Of a stretch of DNA of 64,000 nucleotides, positions 42,007 to 51,340 are shown piece after piece. The stretch comes from Planctomycetia bacterium (GTDB lineage Bacteria; Planctomycetota; UBA8108; SXIK01): the NCBI GenBank assembly GCA_005772855.1, contig SXIK01000241.1, forward strand, positions 1 to 64,000. Direction: 5' to 3'. Below the pieces are notes generated by a model that searched no databases, was not told the origin of the DNA, and was given only the letters and a program-made list of their open reading frames with translations. The stretch's first letter is position 1, and every line of letters starts with the position of its first letter. Made by a program: the position numbers and the translations under genes.

Positions 42007-43398
42007 TCAGGCGCCGATCACCTCGCCGGCCCAGTCGGCGGCGGCTTCCATGATCGCCTCCGACAGGGTTGGATGGGCGTGAACTGCGCCGTGAATGTCG
42101 TGCACTGTCATTTCGGTCGCTTTGGCGAGCGAAAGTTCGTTGATCAGCTCTGTGGCCTCCGCGCCGATGATGTGGGCGCCCAGGATCTCTCCATGCTTTC
42201 TGTCAGCCACAATCTTTACAAAACCCTCTCCGTCTCCCACGGCCACGCTCTTGCCGTTTGCCCCGAAGGGAAACTTTCCAATCTTCACGTCGTGGCCCTT
42301 GTCCACGGCTTCCTTCTCGGTGAGGCCAACTGTCCCGATTTGAGGATGGCAGTATACGCAGGCGGGGATGCTCGAGTAGTCGAGCGGTCGAGGGTCGTGC
42401 CCTGCCATGTGCTCCGCAGCGTGTAGCCCTTCCGCGCTTGCCACATGGGCCAGTGCCGGCGGTCCGGCGACGTCGCCAATCGCATAGACGCTTTGGATGC
42501 TGGTGCGTAGATGTTCGTCGACCCTGATCACATTCCTCTCGAGCGCGACGCCGATCTCCTCCAGTCCGAGGTTTTCAACGTTGGCCTGGACTCCCGTCGC
42601 AACCAGTGTGATCTCGGAGTCCACCGTCTCCTCCTTGCCAGCCTTCTCGAAGACCGTACGCGTCCCATCCTTGGTGGCCTTGACGCTCTTCACCTTGCTG
42701 GAGGTATGTGACTCGATTCCCCGCTTCTTGAACGATCGGGTCAGCTGCGAGCAGACGTCCAGGTCTCCGGCGGGAAAGAGGCGATCGAGATATTCAATGA
42801 TCGTTACCCGAGTTCCAAGGACGCTGTAGAAGTAAGCGAACTCGAGCCCAATCGCGCCAGCCCCGATGACCGTGAGAGACTTGGGCTGACTGGGCAGAAC
42901 CATCGCCTCCCTGTAGTTGATCACCTGTTTGCCGTCGTAGGCAACTCCTGGTAGCGTTGCGGCACGAGCGCCTGTCGCCAGAATGGATCGCTTGGTTGAG
43001 ACCTCGGACGTCTTCCCGTCCGCGGCCTTCACTTGAATGCGGTTGGGGGTCAGGTAGCGTGCTTCGCCGAAGATCACGGTGATCTTGTGCTTTTTCACGA
43101 GCAGCCCGACGCCCTTCGACAGCTTTTCCGAGGCCTCGCGGCTTCTCGACACGACCCTCGGCCAGTCGACGCTGACATTGCCTGTCTTGAATCCGCGGTT
43201 GGACGCGTCCTTCAAAATCTCGAATTCTTCCGCGACCTTCAGGAGTGCCTTGGTGGGGATGCAGCACCAGTTCAGGCAAATCCCTCCCAGACGGTCACGT
43301 TCAATAATTGCGGTCTTCATCCCGAGTTGGGAGGCTCGGATCGCGGCTACATAGCCCCCGGGGCCAGCGCCGATTACCGTCAAGTCAAAAGATTCCAT
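42007..43398 (-). CDS. lpd: Dihydrolipoyl dehydrogenase (E3)
   Basis: Predicted 463-residue FAD flavoprotein that reoxidises E2 lipoyl groups with NAD+. It has the FAD motif VIGAGPGGYVAAIRA, redox disulfide GGICLNWCCIPTKALL, NAD motif VIGAGAIGLEFAYF, and C-terminal His-Glu dyad AVHAHPTLSEAI. An extra cysteine sits beside the second redox cysteine (WCC instead of the usual VGC). It is the last gene of the PDH cluster. Confidence 0.95.
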   Translation of the reverse strand: MESFDLTVIGAGPGGYVAAIRASQLGMKTAIIERDRLGGICLNWCCIPTKALLKVAEEFEILKDASNRGFKTGNVSVDWPRVVSRSREASEKLSKGVGLLVKKHKITVIFGEARYLTPNRIQVKAADGKTSEVSTKRSILATGARAATLPGVAYDGKQVINYREAMVLPSQPKSLTVIGAGAIGLEFAYFYSVLGTRVTIIEYLDRLFPAGDLDVCSQLTRSFKKRGIESHTSSKVKSVKATKDGTRTVFEKAGKEETVDSEITLVATGVQANVENLGLEEIGVALERNVIRVDEHLRTSIQSVYAIGDVAGPPALAHVASAEGLHAAEHMAGHDPRPLDYSSIPACVYCHPQIGTVGLTEKEAVDKGHDVKIGKFPFGANGKSVAVGDGEGFVKIVADRKHGEILGAHIIGAEATELINELSLAKATEMTVHDIHGAVHAHPTLSEAIMEAAADWAGEVIGA

Positions 43399-43460
43399 GA
43401 GTGAGTTTGCTCAACTTCTTGGGGGTAATTGGGCGCTCCAGCAACGAGCTGCCCGGGAGG

Positions 43461-44792
43461 CTATAGCGCGAGTGACACTGGGCTCTCGAGGATCTGCCTC
43501 ATGTCCCTCATGAACTGTGCCGCCAGCGCGCCATCGACCACTCGATGGTCGCTTGAGAGAGTCAGGCTCATCCGGTGGCCAGGCACAATGGTTCCGCTCT
43601 CGACCACGGGCACCTCTTCGATGGCGCTCACGGCGAGGATGCAGGCTTCGGGCGGATTGATGATAGCTGTGAAATGCTTGACGCCAAACATGCCAAGATT
43701 CGAGACGGTGAAAGTGCCGCCCTTGTAGTCATCGGGTGTCAAGCGCTTGGCTCTGGCTTTCTCTGCGAGGTCCTTGATCTCCTGCGAGATCATTCCCAGG
43801 CTCTTGAGCTGGCACGCACGGACCACTGGGGTGATGAGCCCGTCAGGAAGGGCCACGGCCACGCCGATGTCAATCGACTTGTAGTAGCGAATGAAGTCGC
43901 CTTGCCAGGAGGCGTTGATCAATGGGTGACGAGCAAGACAGAGCGCCACGGCCTTTATGACCAAGTCGTTGTAGGTCACATTGACGCCAGAGATCTTGTT
44001 CAGCTGGTCTCGTGCGCGGATCGATGACTTCATATCCACCTCGACCGTGACGTAGAAGTGGGGGGCCTGGATCTTGGACTCGACCAGCCGAGCGCCGATA
44101 ATGCGGCGCATCGAAGACACGGGCACATCCTCGTACGCCTTGTCGGGCAGGGTGGAAAGCGAGGGCGCACGGTAGGGCGCGCCCTCCTGTCTCTTCGCTA
44201 CCGGGGCATCTGTGACGGCGATGGCACGAGCGGCCGGGGTTGCCTTGCTATTCACTTGTATCACGTCGCGTTTCACTATCCTGCCAGCGGGGCCGCTGCC
44301 CGGGATCACCGAGAGATCGAGGCCGAGTTCCGCAGCCATTCGGGCTGCAAGCGGGGAAGCAAGGATCCGCCCCTGCACTCGGGCGCCAGGACTTGCAGCC
44401 TGCGGTACTTCGGGAGGAGACCGTACGGCTGTTACCGCAGCCCTGGATGGCGCAACTGGCGGTGGCTTGTCAGGTGCCGCGTGGGCCAAGCCGCCTGCTG
44501 GTTTACTCGCGGCGTTCTGGGTCCCGGAAATTGCCTCGGAGAAGTCCTCGCTGAGAGTCTCGGTGAAGATGGCGATGAGTGTCCCCACTGAGGCCGAGCT
44601 GCCCGCCGGGATGAAGATCTTTCGAAGGTAACCCGGGTCGACGGCTTCCATTTCCATGTTGGCCTTGTCGCTTTCGATCTCGGCGATGACCTCTCCCGCC
44701 CGGACCTTGTCGCCCTCCGATTTCTTCCACGTCAGAATCTTTCCCTCGCTCATCGTGTCGGAGAGCTTCGGCATCTCGATCTTGATGACCAC
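43461..44792 (-). CDS. pdhC: Pyruvate dehydrogenase E2 (dihydrolipoyl acetyltransferase)
   Basis: Predicted 443-residue acyltransferase core of the PDH complex. It has one lipoyl domain (residues 1-78, lipoyl lysine in EIESDKANMEME), an Ala/Pro linker, a peripheral-subunit binding domain (ASPLAARMAAELGLDLS), a second linker, and a catalytic domain ending in SSDHRVVDGALAAQFM with the HxxxDG active site. The GTG start at 44790-44792 has GAGGAG nine bases upstream. Confidence 0.95.
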   Translation of the reverse strand: MVIKIEMPKLSDTMSEGKILTWKKSEGDKVRAGEVIAEIESDKANMEMEAVDPGYLRKIFIPAGSSASVGTLIAIFTETLSEDFSEAISGTQNAASKPAGGLAHAAPDKPPPVAPSRAAVTAVRSPPEVPQAASPGARVQGRILASPLAARMAAELGLDLSVIPGSGPAGRIVKRDVIQVNSKATPAARAIAVTDAPVAKRQEGAPYRAPSLSTLPDKAYEDVPVSSMRRIIGARLVESKIQAPHFYVTVEVDMKSSIRARDQLNKISGVNVTYNDLVIKAVALCLARHPLINASWQGDFIRYYKSIDIGVAVALPDGLITPVVRACQLKSLGMISQEIKDLAEKARAKRLTPDDYKGGTFTVSNLGMFGVKHFTAIINPPEACILAVSAIEEVPVVESGTIVPGHRMSLTLSSDHRVVDGALAAQFMRDMRQILESPVSLAL

Positions 44793-44816
44793 GCTAAAAC
44801 TCCTCAGTCTGAAGGC

Positions 44817-45797
44817 CTAGACGTACAGGACCTTTTTTACCGCCTCGATAACCCGACCGACGTTCGGGAGCACAGCGCTCTCGAGCGAGTGCGCATACGG
44901 CATGGGCACATCGTGAGACGTCACTCGCTCCACCGGAGCGTCGAGGTCGTCGAAACAGCGGTTGTAGATCCGTTCACTGATCTCGCTGCCGACACCGCAG
45001 AATTTGAAGTTCTCCTCCACGATCACCACACGGTTTGTCTTGCGGACGGAATCAAAGATCAGTTCCTCATCGAGTGGCTTGATCGTCCGCGGATCGACGA
45101 CCTCCGCTTGAATGCCCATCTTGGCGAGTTCTTCTGCCGCAGGCAGGGCGAGCTGCCCTACCAGCTTGGACCATGCGATGATCGTGACGTCGGTACCTGG
45201 GCGCTTTACTTCACCGACGCCAAGGGGGATGGTGTACTCCCCGTCGGGAACATCGCCTTGTTGACCGTAGGTCATCTCGCTCTCGAGAAAGATGACGGGG
45301 TCATCATCACGGATCGCGGTCTTCAGGAGGCCTTTTGCGTCCTTCGCGTCGGAGTAGGTCACAACTTTGAGTCCCGGAACCTGCGCATAGAATGACTCGA
45401 AGCTCTGCGAGTGCTGCGCTGCCAGCATGTGCGCGGCGCCGTTGGGGCCACGAAAAACGATCGGGATGCAGAACTGGCCGCCGGACATGAGGTGCATCTT
45501 CGCGGCGTTGTTGACGATCTGATCAATGGCCTGCAGTGCAAAGTTGAACGTCATCATCTCAATGATCGGGCGCAAACCCGTCATCGCCGCTCCGATGCCC
45601 AAGCCTGCAAATCCGCCTTCGGTGATGGGCGTATCATAGACTCTCTGCGGTCCGAACTGGGCCAACATGCCCTTGGAAACCTTGTAAGCGCCGTTGTAGG
45701 CCCCAACTTCCTCGCCCATGAGGAAGACCATGGGGTCTCGCGCCATTTCTTCCGTCATGGCTTGGTTAAGCGCGTCACGAATGCTCAGATTTGCCAT
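44817..45797 (-). CDS. pdhB: Pyruvate dehydrogenase E1 component, beta subunit
   Basis: Predicted 326-residue beta subunit. Motifs are FLMGEEVGAYNGAYKVSKGM, DTPITEGGFAGLGIGAAM, AAHMLAAQHSQSFE, VPGLKVVTYSDAKDAKGLL and VVDPRTIKPLDEELI. With the alpha subunit it decarboxylates pyruvate and reductively acetylates E2. It sits between pdhA and pdhC. Confidence 0.95.
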   Translation of the reverse strand: MANLSIRDALNQAMTEEMARDPMVFLMGEEVGAYNGAYKVSKGMLAQFGPQRVYDTPITEGGFAGLGIGAAMTGLRPIIEMMTFNFALQAIDQIVNNAAKMHLMSGGQFCIPIVFRGPNGAAHMLAAQHSQSFESFYAQVPGLKVVTYSDAKDAKGLLKTAIRDDDPVIFLESEMTYGQQGDVPDGEYTIPLGVGEVKRPGTDVTIIAWSKLVGQLALPAAEELAKMGIQAEVVDPRTIKPLDEELIFDSVRKTNRVVIVEENFKFCGVGSEISERIYNRCFDDLDAPVERVTSHDVPMPYAHSLESAVLPNVGRVIEAVKKVLYV

Positions 45798-45872
45798 TAT
45801 TCTTGATGACCTTGGGACGATTCTCCTCGCGAGGAACTTTGTTGGAGCAGCCAGAGGAGCAGGATGCTTGCT

Positions 45873-46919
45873 TCAGCGTCGGGTTCCGGGACGAATAGGG
45901 TTCTTGTAAATGTAGTCGAACACCGTTGCCGGATCGGGCTCCGGGCTTGCGAGGGCAGCGTCCATTGCCGCGCGGATCTCGGCAGATACCTGCCGTTCAA
46001 GCTCGCTCAATTCTTCGTCTGTGATGAGGCCATGATTTTTCATGTGCTCGGTGAGAAGGAGGATGGGATCCTGCTCTCGATAGCATTCGACCTCTTCCTT
46101 GGTGCGGTAGTGGGAGTGGACTGGGTCCGACATGGAATGTCCCCTGAAACGATAGCAAGTCATTTCAAGGAAACAGGGGATCCCCGCTCGCGCACCGGCG
46201 ATGGCTCGTTTCGACTGCTCGTAAACCTCGAGCACGTCCATCCCGTTAACTATTCCGTGAGCCATGCCATAGGATTCCGCCTTCTTGTGCAGGTCGACCA
46301 CTTTGGTCGTTCTCTCCACAGCGGTTCCCATGCCATAGCGGTTGTTCTCACAAACGAAGACGATGGGAAGACCCCACAAGCTGGCCAGGTTAAGGCTCTC
46401 GTGGAAGCCGCCATTGTGTACCGCGCCCTCGCCGAAGAAACAAAGGACCACGCGATCCTCGCCCCGGTATTTGGAGGAGAAGGCAGCCCCTGTGCCAAGC
46501 GCGATGTGGCCCCCGACGATGCCGTGACCGCCGAGAAAGTTGAGCTGCTTGTCAAACATGTGCATGGATCCGCCACGCCCCTTGGAGCACCCGATGACGC
46601 GCCCGAAGAGCTCACCCAGGATCGCTACTGGCTGAATTCCCCGGGCAAGGGCCATCCCATGGTCCCGGTAGGTCGTGAGGACATAATCGTCCGGCCTCGT
46701 CGCGGCCACAGCGCCGACGGCGACGGCCTCCTGGCCAATGTAGAGGTGGCAGAAGCCGCCAATCTTGCCCTGGCCGTACGCCTGGGCTGAACGCTCCTCC
46801 AGGCTCCGGATCTGGCGCATCTGACGCAAGAAATGGAAGAGTTGCTGTTTCGAGAGGGCGAGTTTCTGTTGTTTGGGCGCCTCTACTGCCACGGCTTCTG
46901 CTTTCTTCTTGACGGGCAT
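45873..46919 (-). CDS. pdhA: Pyruvate dehydrogenase E1 component, alpha subunit
   Basis: Predicted 348-residue thiamine-diphosphate-binding subunit. Motifs are GFCHLYIGQEAVAVGAVA, YRDHGMALARG, the ThDP-Mg motif FFGEGAVHNGGFHESLNLA with ENNRYGMGT, and the phosphorylation-loop-like YRFRGHSMSDP. First gene of pdhA-pdhB-pdhC-lpd; the ATG follows AGGGA. Confidence 0.95.
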   Translation of the reverse strand: MPVKKKAEAVAVEAPKQQKLALSKQQLFHFLRQMRQIRSLEERSAQAYGQGKIGGFCHLYIGQEAVAVGAVAATRPDDYVLTTYRDHGMALARGIQPVAILGELFGRVIGCSKGRGGSMHMFDKQLNFLGGHGIVGGHIALGTGAAFSSKYRGEDRVVLCFFGEGAVHNGGFHESLNLASLWGLPIVFVCENNRYGMGTAVERTTKVVDLHKKAESYGMAHGIVNGMDVLEVYEQSKRAIAGARAGIPCFLEMTCYRFRGHSMSDPVHSHYRTKEEVECYREQDPILLLTEHMKNHGLITDEELSELERQVSAEIRAAMDAALASPEPDPATVFDYIYKNPIRPGTRR

Positions 46920-47013
46920 AGATCCCTGAGAGCTCTGGGGGGTTCAAAAATCAAACGGGGGAAGATACCGTGATTCCTGGAATGGGGCAAGGGGGGTGTG
47001 AAAAAGGTCAAGG

Positions 47014-47154
47014 TCAACGCCTCTCTCTGCGTTTCGTGTCAACGAGGAGGTAGCCGATTCCCATAATGATCAGGGGGACCAACACTGTGGCCATGGCGCA
47101 ATACGCTAAATACATTGCCTGAACCTTGCGGTTGAAGGAAGAACGCAGGGCCAT
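47014..47154 (-). CDS. Small single-TM protein (46 aa), tentative
   Basis: ATG at 47152-47154, stop TGA at 47014-47016. The peptide begins MALRSSFNRKVQAMYLAYCA, has a hydrophobic helix MATVLVPLIIMGIGYLLV and ends DTKRRERR. The positive C-terminal cap and well-formed helix look like a real membrane miniprotein. No strong Shine-Dalgarno and no known family. It lies upstream of the PDH genes on the same strand. Confidence 0.4.
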   Translation of the reverse strand: MALRSSFNRKVQAMYLAYCAMATVLVPLIIMGIGYLLVDTKRRERR

Positions 47155-47493
47155 AAGGATCGCCGGGAAGCCGGCCGGATTCAAAGAAAAAGACTTGGGG
47201 GAATGCGTGCAGGATTTGGGAAATGTTCCAGCAATGCAGAAGGAGCTTGTGAAGTATATTCCTCGCGGGGGAGGAAGACCTCTTCTCTACCGGCCGCCCG
47301 GCGGCGGCGTCCCCCTCCTCGGCGCTCGAGAAGCGCCGGGTGTTTCCTGCGCCGACGGTGAGGGAAAATTGTCCCAATAGTGGCCGCGAGGAGCGTAATT
47401 GCTCTCCACGGACCTCTTCTGAAGGTTAATATTGGCCACTTGTCTGAATGAGGAAATGCTCAAAAGGTCTCCAAGCTCCTGAGGACTTCGCAA
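47155..47493. other. 339-bp intergenic region with repeat A4
   Basis: Lies between the miniprotein start and the alkaline phosphatase start. It contains family-A repeat A4 (47255-47397); the rest should hold the phoA promoter. No gene was seen. Confidence 0.6.
47255..47397. repeat. MITE-like repeat, family A (copy A4)
   Basis: Inverted orientation relative to A1. The ends are TATATTCCTCGCGGGGGAGG and CCGCGAGGAGCGTA. Inner blocks CCCTCCTCGGCGCTCGAGAA and CACCGTCGGCGCAGG (on the reverse strand) match the family. It lies about 97 bp upstream of the alkaline phosphatase start. Confidence 0.85.
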
Positions 47494-48816
47494 GTGCAAA
47501 CCCTGCTCAAATTGTCCCTCCTTTTCGTCTGCATGAGTCTGTTCCCCTTGGCGGCGGCGGATGAGCCCAAGGCGCCCAGGAATGTAATCCTCATGATCGG
47601 CGACGGCATGGGCTTCAATCAGTTGGTCTCGGCGCGTTACTTGAAGGGGCCGCTTGCCGTGGAGAACATGAAACACATGGGGGTTTCCCACACGCACAGT
47701 CTGAGCAGCCATGTCACGGACTCAAGCGCGTCGGCGACCGCGCTTGCCAGCGGATACCTGATCGTCAATGGCGAGGTTGGGATGCACCCGGACGGAACAC
47801 CGACGAAGCTGATCGTTGAGTACGCGGAGGAACAAGGCAAGTGGACGGGGCTTGTCGCGACTTGTCGGATTACCCACGCGACGCCCGCATCCATGGTTGC
47901 CCACCTCAAGAGCCGAGGCAGCGAGGACGACATCGCGGTCCAGATCGCTCAAAGCGAAGTGGACGTCATTCTTGGCGGGGGATGGGACAAGTTCCTCCCC
48001 GGGCTGGAACAAAAAAACCGACTGGATCTCCCGCCACTTCCGATCGACACGGCTCTGTTGAAAGATGCAGAGTCGCTGTTCGCGAGCTTTCGCGACCATC
48101 GGGAGCGCTCGATGCCAGTGACCGCGGAGGTTCCCCTCCTGAAGAACAACGCTCCCTATGGGACCCGCACTGACGGGCGTAATTTGATCGGCGAGATGAC
48201 TGCCCGGGGTTACCGGTTCATTCGAACGGGGGCCGAGCTGAGTTTGATCACCTCGGGCCCGCCGGGCAAGGTTCTCGGGCTCTTCCACTCCGGGCCCATG
48301 GCGAAGGTCTCTGAGGGCCGAACGCCCAGCCTTTCAGCGATGTCGGTGGCTGCACTCAAGATTCTCTCCCAGTCGCCGAAGGGGTTCTTCCTCATGATAG
48401 AGGGCTCGCAGATCGATTGGGGTGGCCACGCGAACGACTTCGACTATACGCAGAATGAAGCTGCTGACTTCGATACTGCGATCGGCGCGGTCCTCCGCCA
48501 CTTGAAGGACAATGACATGGAGAATGAGACCCTCGTTGTGATCACTGCCGATCACGAGACAGGAGGTCTTTCTCTCAACGGGCACCCACAGCTCGCGTTG
48601 GGTATGGAGCCGAAGTGGACCACGACCAGCCACACGGGCGCGCCGGTTCCTGTCTTCTCGGCGGGTCCGCTTGCAGAGCAATTTTTGGGGATTCAGGATC
48701 ATGAACGTATCGGTCGGAGGTTGATAGAGGCGGTTGTGGGCTCAAGGGTGCAGTTTCGCTATCCGCCCTCACCCCCGTCGGCGCCGACCGCCATGCCTCC
48801 CTCGCGGAGATTTTGA
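47494..48816 (+). CDS. phoA: Alkaline phosphatase (PhoA type)
   Basis: Predicted 440-residue exported phosphatase with signal peptide (LLKLSLLFVCMSLFPLAAA). Motifs are LMIGDGMGFNQL (metal Asp), VTDSSASATALASG (catalytic Ser), ATCRITHATPASMVAH, SQIDWGGHANDFDY and ITADHETGGLSLNG (zinc ligands). It should release phosphate from phosphomonoesters outside the cytoplasm. The start is GTG 47494, with GAGGA upstream. Confidence 0.95.
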   Translation: MQTLLKLSLLFVCMSLFPLAAADEPKAPRNVILMIGDGMGFNQLVSARYLKGPLAVENMKHMGVSHTHSLSSHVTDSSASATALASGYLIVNGEVGMHPDGTPTKLIVEYAEEQGKWTGLVATCRITHATPASMVAHLKSRGSEDDIAVQIAQSEVDVILGGGWDKFLPGLEQKNRLDLPPLPIDTALLKDAESLFASFRDHRERSMPVTAEVPLLKNNAPYGTRTDGRNLIGEMTARGYRFIRTGAELSLITSGPPGKVLGLFHSGPMAKVSEGRTPSLSAMSVAALKILSQSPKGFFLMIEGSQIDWGGHANDFDYTQNEAADFDTAIGAVLRHLKDNDMENETLVVITADHETGGLSLNGHPQLALGMEPKWTTTSHTGAPVPVFSAGPLAEQFLGIQDHERIGRRLIEAVVGSRVQFRYPPSPPSAPTAMPPSRRF

Positions 48817-49050
48817 CTGCCAGTCTCGAGATATCATCCACGCGGCCCGAGACCGTGCGGATATCCCATGCCACGTGTGCCTGGCGAAATGGCCGCCATC
48901 CCTATGGTTGCGTGTAGAAGCCAGTCAATGAGCGACGATCACCAACACGCGGGAAGTTGCCTTCTGGAAGGTCGTTGCTTGCAACCGGTGCCTACTCGGT
49001 GCATCCTGGGTTCCCGTGTTGTTGAAGCTTCTGTGAGTCAGAAGGATTCC

Positions 49051-49482
49051 ATGCCCAACCCAAGCAGCAAGACCCACGAGTCTCAGTGTCCCCGGTGTCG
49101 ACTGCCCCTTCGACGAATAGATTACGAGGGTGTGGCGGCCGACATGTGCGAATCCTGCTGGGGGTTTTTCCTCGAGACCGGAGAGCTTGAGCAGATCCTT
49201 TCAGAGAAGGCCCTGCACTTCACGGAGGAGGAGAAGGCGCGAATTCTTGATATACGTACTGCCTCAAAGTTCGGGCCAAGCGCCCCAGCTCCGTGCCCCA
49301 AGTGTGGTCATGTGATGGAACGCATCCACTATGACGCCGAAGTTCACCTACTCATCGACAAGTGCGTGGAGGACGGAATCTGGCTCGACACCGGGGAGAT
49401 CAAGAAGGTCCAGGCGCTTGCGGAGAAGTCGATGTCGCTTCACCAGCTACTTCTCAGGAAACTGGGGCTCTTCAAGAACTGA
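49051..49482 (+). CDS. Double zf-TFIIB-like zinc-ribbon protein
   Basis: Predicted 143-residue protein with two zinc-ribbon-like repeats. The first is CPRCRLPLRRIDYEG...CESCWGFFLETGEL. The second is CPKCGHVMERIHYDAEVHLL...DKCVEDGIWLDTGEIKKV, where the second zinc pair has Cys and Asp (CVED) instead of CxxC, so zinc binding there may be altered. Repeat features GIWLD and GE fit the zf-TFIIB family. The ATG has AAGGA six bases upstream. The role is unknown. Confidence 0.8.
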   Translation: MPNPSSKTHESQCPRCRLPLRRIDYEGVAADMCESCWGFFLETGELEQILSEKALHFTEEEKARILDIRTASKFGPSAPAPCPKCGHVMERIHYDAEVHLLIDKCVEDGIWLDTGEIKKVQALAEKSMSLHQLLLRKLGLFKN

Positions 49483-49493
49483 GACGATGCACG

Positions 49494-50114
49494 TTGAAGT
49501 TTGACCTTGAGCAAGCTGCAACGGGGCTCTTCCTTGGTCTACTCGGCTGCGGAGTCGTTGTTCTGTACACCCGCTTCAACCGGCGCGCACGGCTAAAGGG
49601 TTCCTTGTCGCACTGGGCAACGGGCTGGCTGTTCGGATTTTTCGGCATGACCATCCTTGGCACCGCCTGGGTGCTCTTGTGTTTCGCCAGACCTCATTTC
49701 TCCAGCCAGATCTGCCAGGTGCTCGGTGGGATTTTGTGCGCGCTCAGCCTTGCGATCTATGTGCTGAGCGCCCGTCGCGTCGGCCGTTGGCGGTCTCCAT
49801 CCCGATACTCCTTGAGCCTCTCAACTGAGGGAATCCACGGTTGGGTGCGTCACCCGCAGGCATTGTCTCTTTGCGTGCTACCCCTGGGCCTCGGTCTGCT
49901 GAGCTGTTCGGTCCCATTTCTCCTGACGGTCCCCGTCTGGATCGCATTTTGGGCTCTCTATACCTGGCTCGAGGAGCGGTTGGAGCTGATCCCAACCTTT
50001 GGTGAGGAGTATCTGCGCTACCGGGAAACAACGCCGCGACTGATTCCCCTGTGCTGGCGGAAGCGTCCAACATCCGATAAGAGGCTGAAAACTCCTCATT
50101 CGCAGTCGTCCTGA
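49494..50114 (+). CDS. Isoprenylcysteine-carboxymethyltransferase-like membrane protein
   Basis: Predicted 206-residue membrane protein with about five helices. The C-terminal half carries the ICMT/phospholipid-methyltransferase pattern GIHGWVRHPQALSLCVLPLG, LEERLELIPTFGEEYLRYRE and TPRLIPLC. These are SAM-dependent methyltransferases; the substrate is unknown in bacteria. The start is uncertain: the best is TTG 49494, just after the zinc-ribbon gene. Confidence 0.75.
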   Translation: MKFDLEQAATGLFLGLLGCGVVVLYTRFNRRARLKGSLSHWATGWLFGFFGMTILGTAWVLLCFARPHFSSQICQVLGGILCALSLAIYVLSARRVGRWRSPSRYSLSLSTEGIHGWVRHPQALSLCVLPLGLGLLSCSVPFLLTVPVWIAFWALYTWLEERLELIPTFGEEYLRYRETTPRLIPLCWRKRPTSDKRLKTPHSQSS

Positions 50115-50229
50115 GCATTATCGGACGCCTCAAGTTCCGGGGGTTGCGCGTTTAAGGTCCATTCTGCATAGTTCTCTGGAACGAGCGGATAACTCCGCTA
50201 CACGGAACTCGGCGAGAAAGGAAGTGACG

Positions 50230-50916
50230 GTGCGCGCTTTTCAAAGCTTGATCGCAATACTTGTGCTGGCCTTTGCGGCCGGTAAGCTCCAGGCCGAGAC
50301 TTGCACACTCGGCGGACTCCGGTGGGACCTCTCTGACGACTGGCGCTGCGATGGTGAGACCTGGGCACTCGAGGGAGAGTCGACGCCGTCAGCGCAGCTC
50401 TTGGCCACGGTCCTCCCTGGCCCGATGTCGCATGCTGTTCTGGCCGCTCCGCGAGCTGAATCAGCACTCGAGGTTGCAATGCACTTTCGAGGGTTCCAGG
50501 GCGCCGAGGTCCTGGAGTCGAGCCGCACGAGCATCGACGGCGCTCCTGCATGGCGTGTACGTATGAGGGCCGAGATCGAAGGCCGGCGTATCGAGCAGGT
50601 CCTCTGGGTTCTAAGAGCTCGCGAAACGGTTGCCTTGACATTCACCTGTGACGAGGAAGATTTCAGGAAGCTCGAGCCCGAGTTCTCTCGGGTGGCGCAG
50701 AGCATGTTTGTCCTCGAGCGGCCGAGGCTCATCGAGGAGTCGCCAGCATCGCTTTGCGGGGCGCTTCTCGGTCTGCTTGCCGGAGTCTGCTGTGCAGCCT
50801 GGCGACGCCGACACCCCGGTCGACGGCCCGCTTCATTCACGCTTTTACGGTTGACGCCCTCCCTGCCAACAGCCACATTACAACCATGCTCATCGACACA
50901 ATCCGCGACGACTTGA
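50230..50916 (+). CDS. Exported protein with PsbP/DcrB-like domain
   Basis: Predicted 228-residue protein with a signal peptide (FQSLIAILVLAFAAGKLQAE). The core (residues 25-165) resembles small lipoprotein-type alpha/beta domains: GLRWDLSDDWRCDGETW, GAPAWRVRMRAEIEGRRIEQ and EPEFSRVAQSMFV. It has a C-terminal hydrophobic helix (LCGALLGLLAGVCCAAW). The start is GTG 50230 with AGGA seven bases upstream. Its 3' end overlaps yqeY by 31 bp. Confidence 0.6.
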   Translation: MRAFQSLIAILVLAFAAGKLQAETCTLGGLRWDLSDDWRCDGETWALEGESTPSAQLLATVLPGPMSHAVLAAPRAESALEVAMHFRGFQGAEVLESSRTSIDGAPAWRVRMRAEIEGRRIEQVLWVLRARETVALTFTCDEEDFRKLEPEFSRVAQSMFVLERPRLIEESPASLCGALLGLLAGVCCAAWRRRHPGRRPASFTLLRLTPSLPTATLQPCSSTQSATT

Positions 50917-51326
50917 AGACCGCCATGAAGTCCAGGGAGGCTGCGAGAGTGGAAGTGCTCCGCTTCCTCCTATCCGAGGTCAAGAACATTGGCATCAATG
51001 AGAAGAAGGAACTTGACGACGGCGTCGTCACGCAAGTGCTTCAAAAACTCGCGAAGCAGCGTCGCGACGGTTGTGAGCAGTTCAAGGGCGCCGGCCGGCA
51101 GGATCTCGCCGACAAGGAGCTTGCGGAGCTCGCCATTCTCGAGCACTACCTGCCAAGGCAGATGTCGGATGCGGATGTCGAGGCCGTCGTTCGTGCGGTT
51201 GCTGGCGAGGTGGGTGCCACGAGCAAGAAAGACGTGGGCAAAGTCATGAAGGCCGTGCTCGAAAAGCTCAAGGGCGCCGCTGAAGGGAAGCGGGTCCAGG
51301 CGGCGGTTGCAAAGGTTCTTCCCTAG
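50886..51326 (+). CDS. yqeY: GatB/YqeY domain protein
   Basis: Predicted 146-residue protein of the YqeY family: IRDDLKTAMKSREAARVEVL, LAILEHYLPRQMSDADVEAV and KDVGKVMKAVLEKLKG. The fold is related to the tRNA-binding domain of GatB amidotransferase; the free-standing form has no established role. It is convergent with the next gene. Confidence 0.93.
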   Translation: MLIDTIRDDLKTAMKSREAARVEVLRFLLSEVKNIGINEKKELDDGVVTQVLQKLAKQRRDGCEQFKGAGRQDLADKELAELAILEHYLPRQMSDADVEAVVRAVAGEVGATSKKDVGKVMKAVLEKLKGAAEGKRVQAAVAKVLP

Positions 51327-51340
51327 CGGCAGGAAATCCT

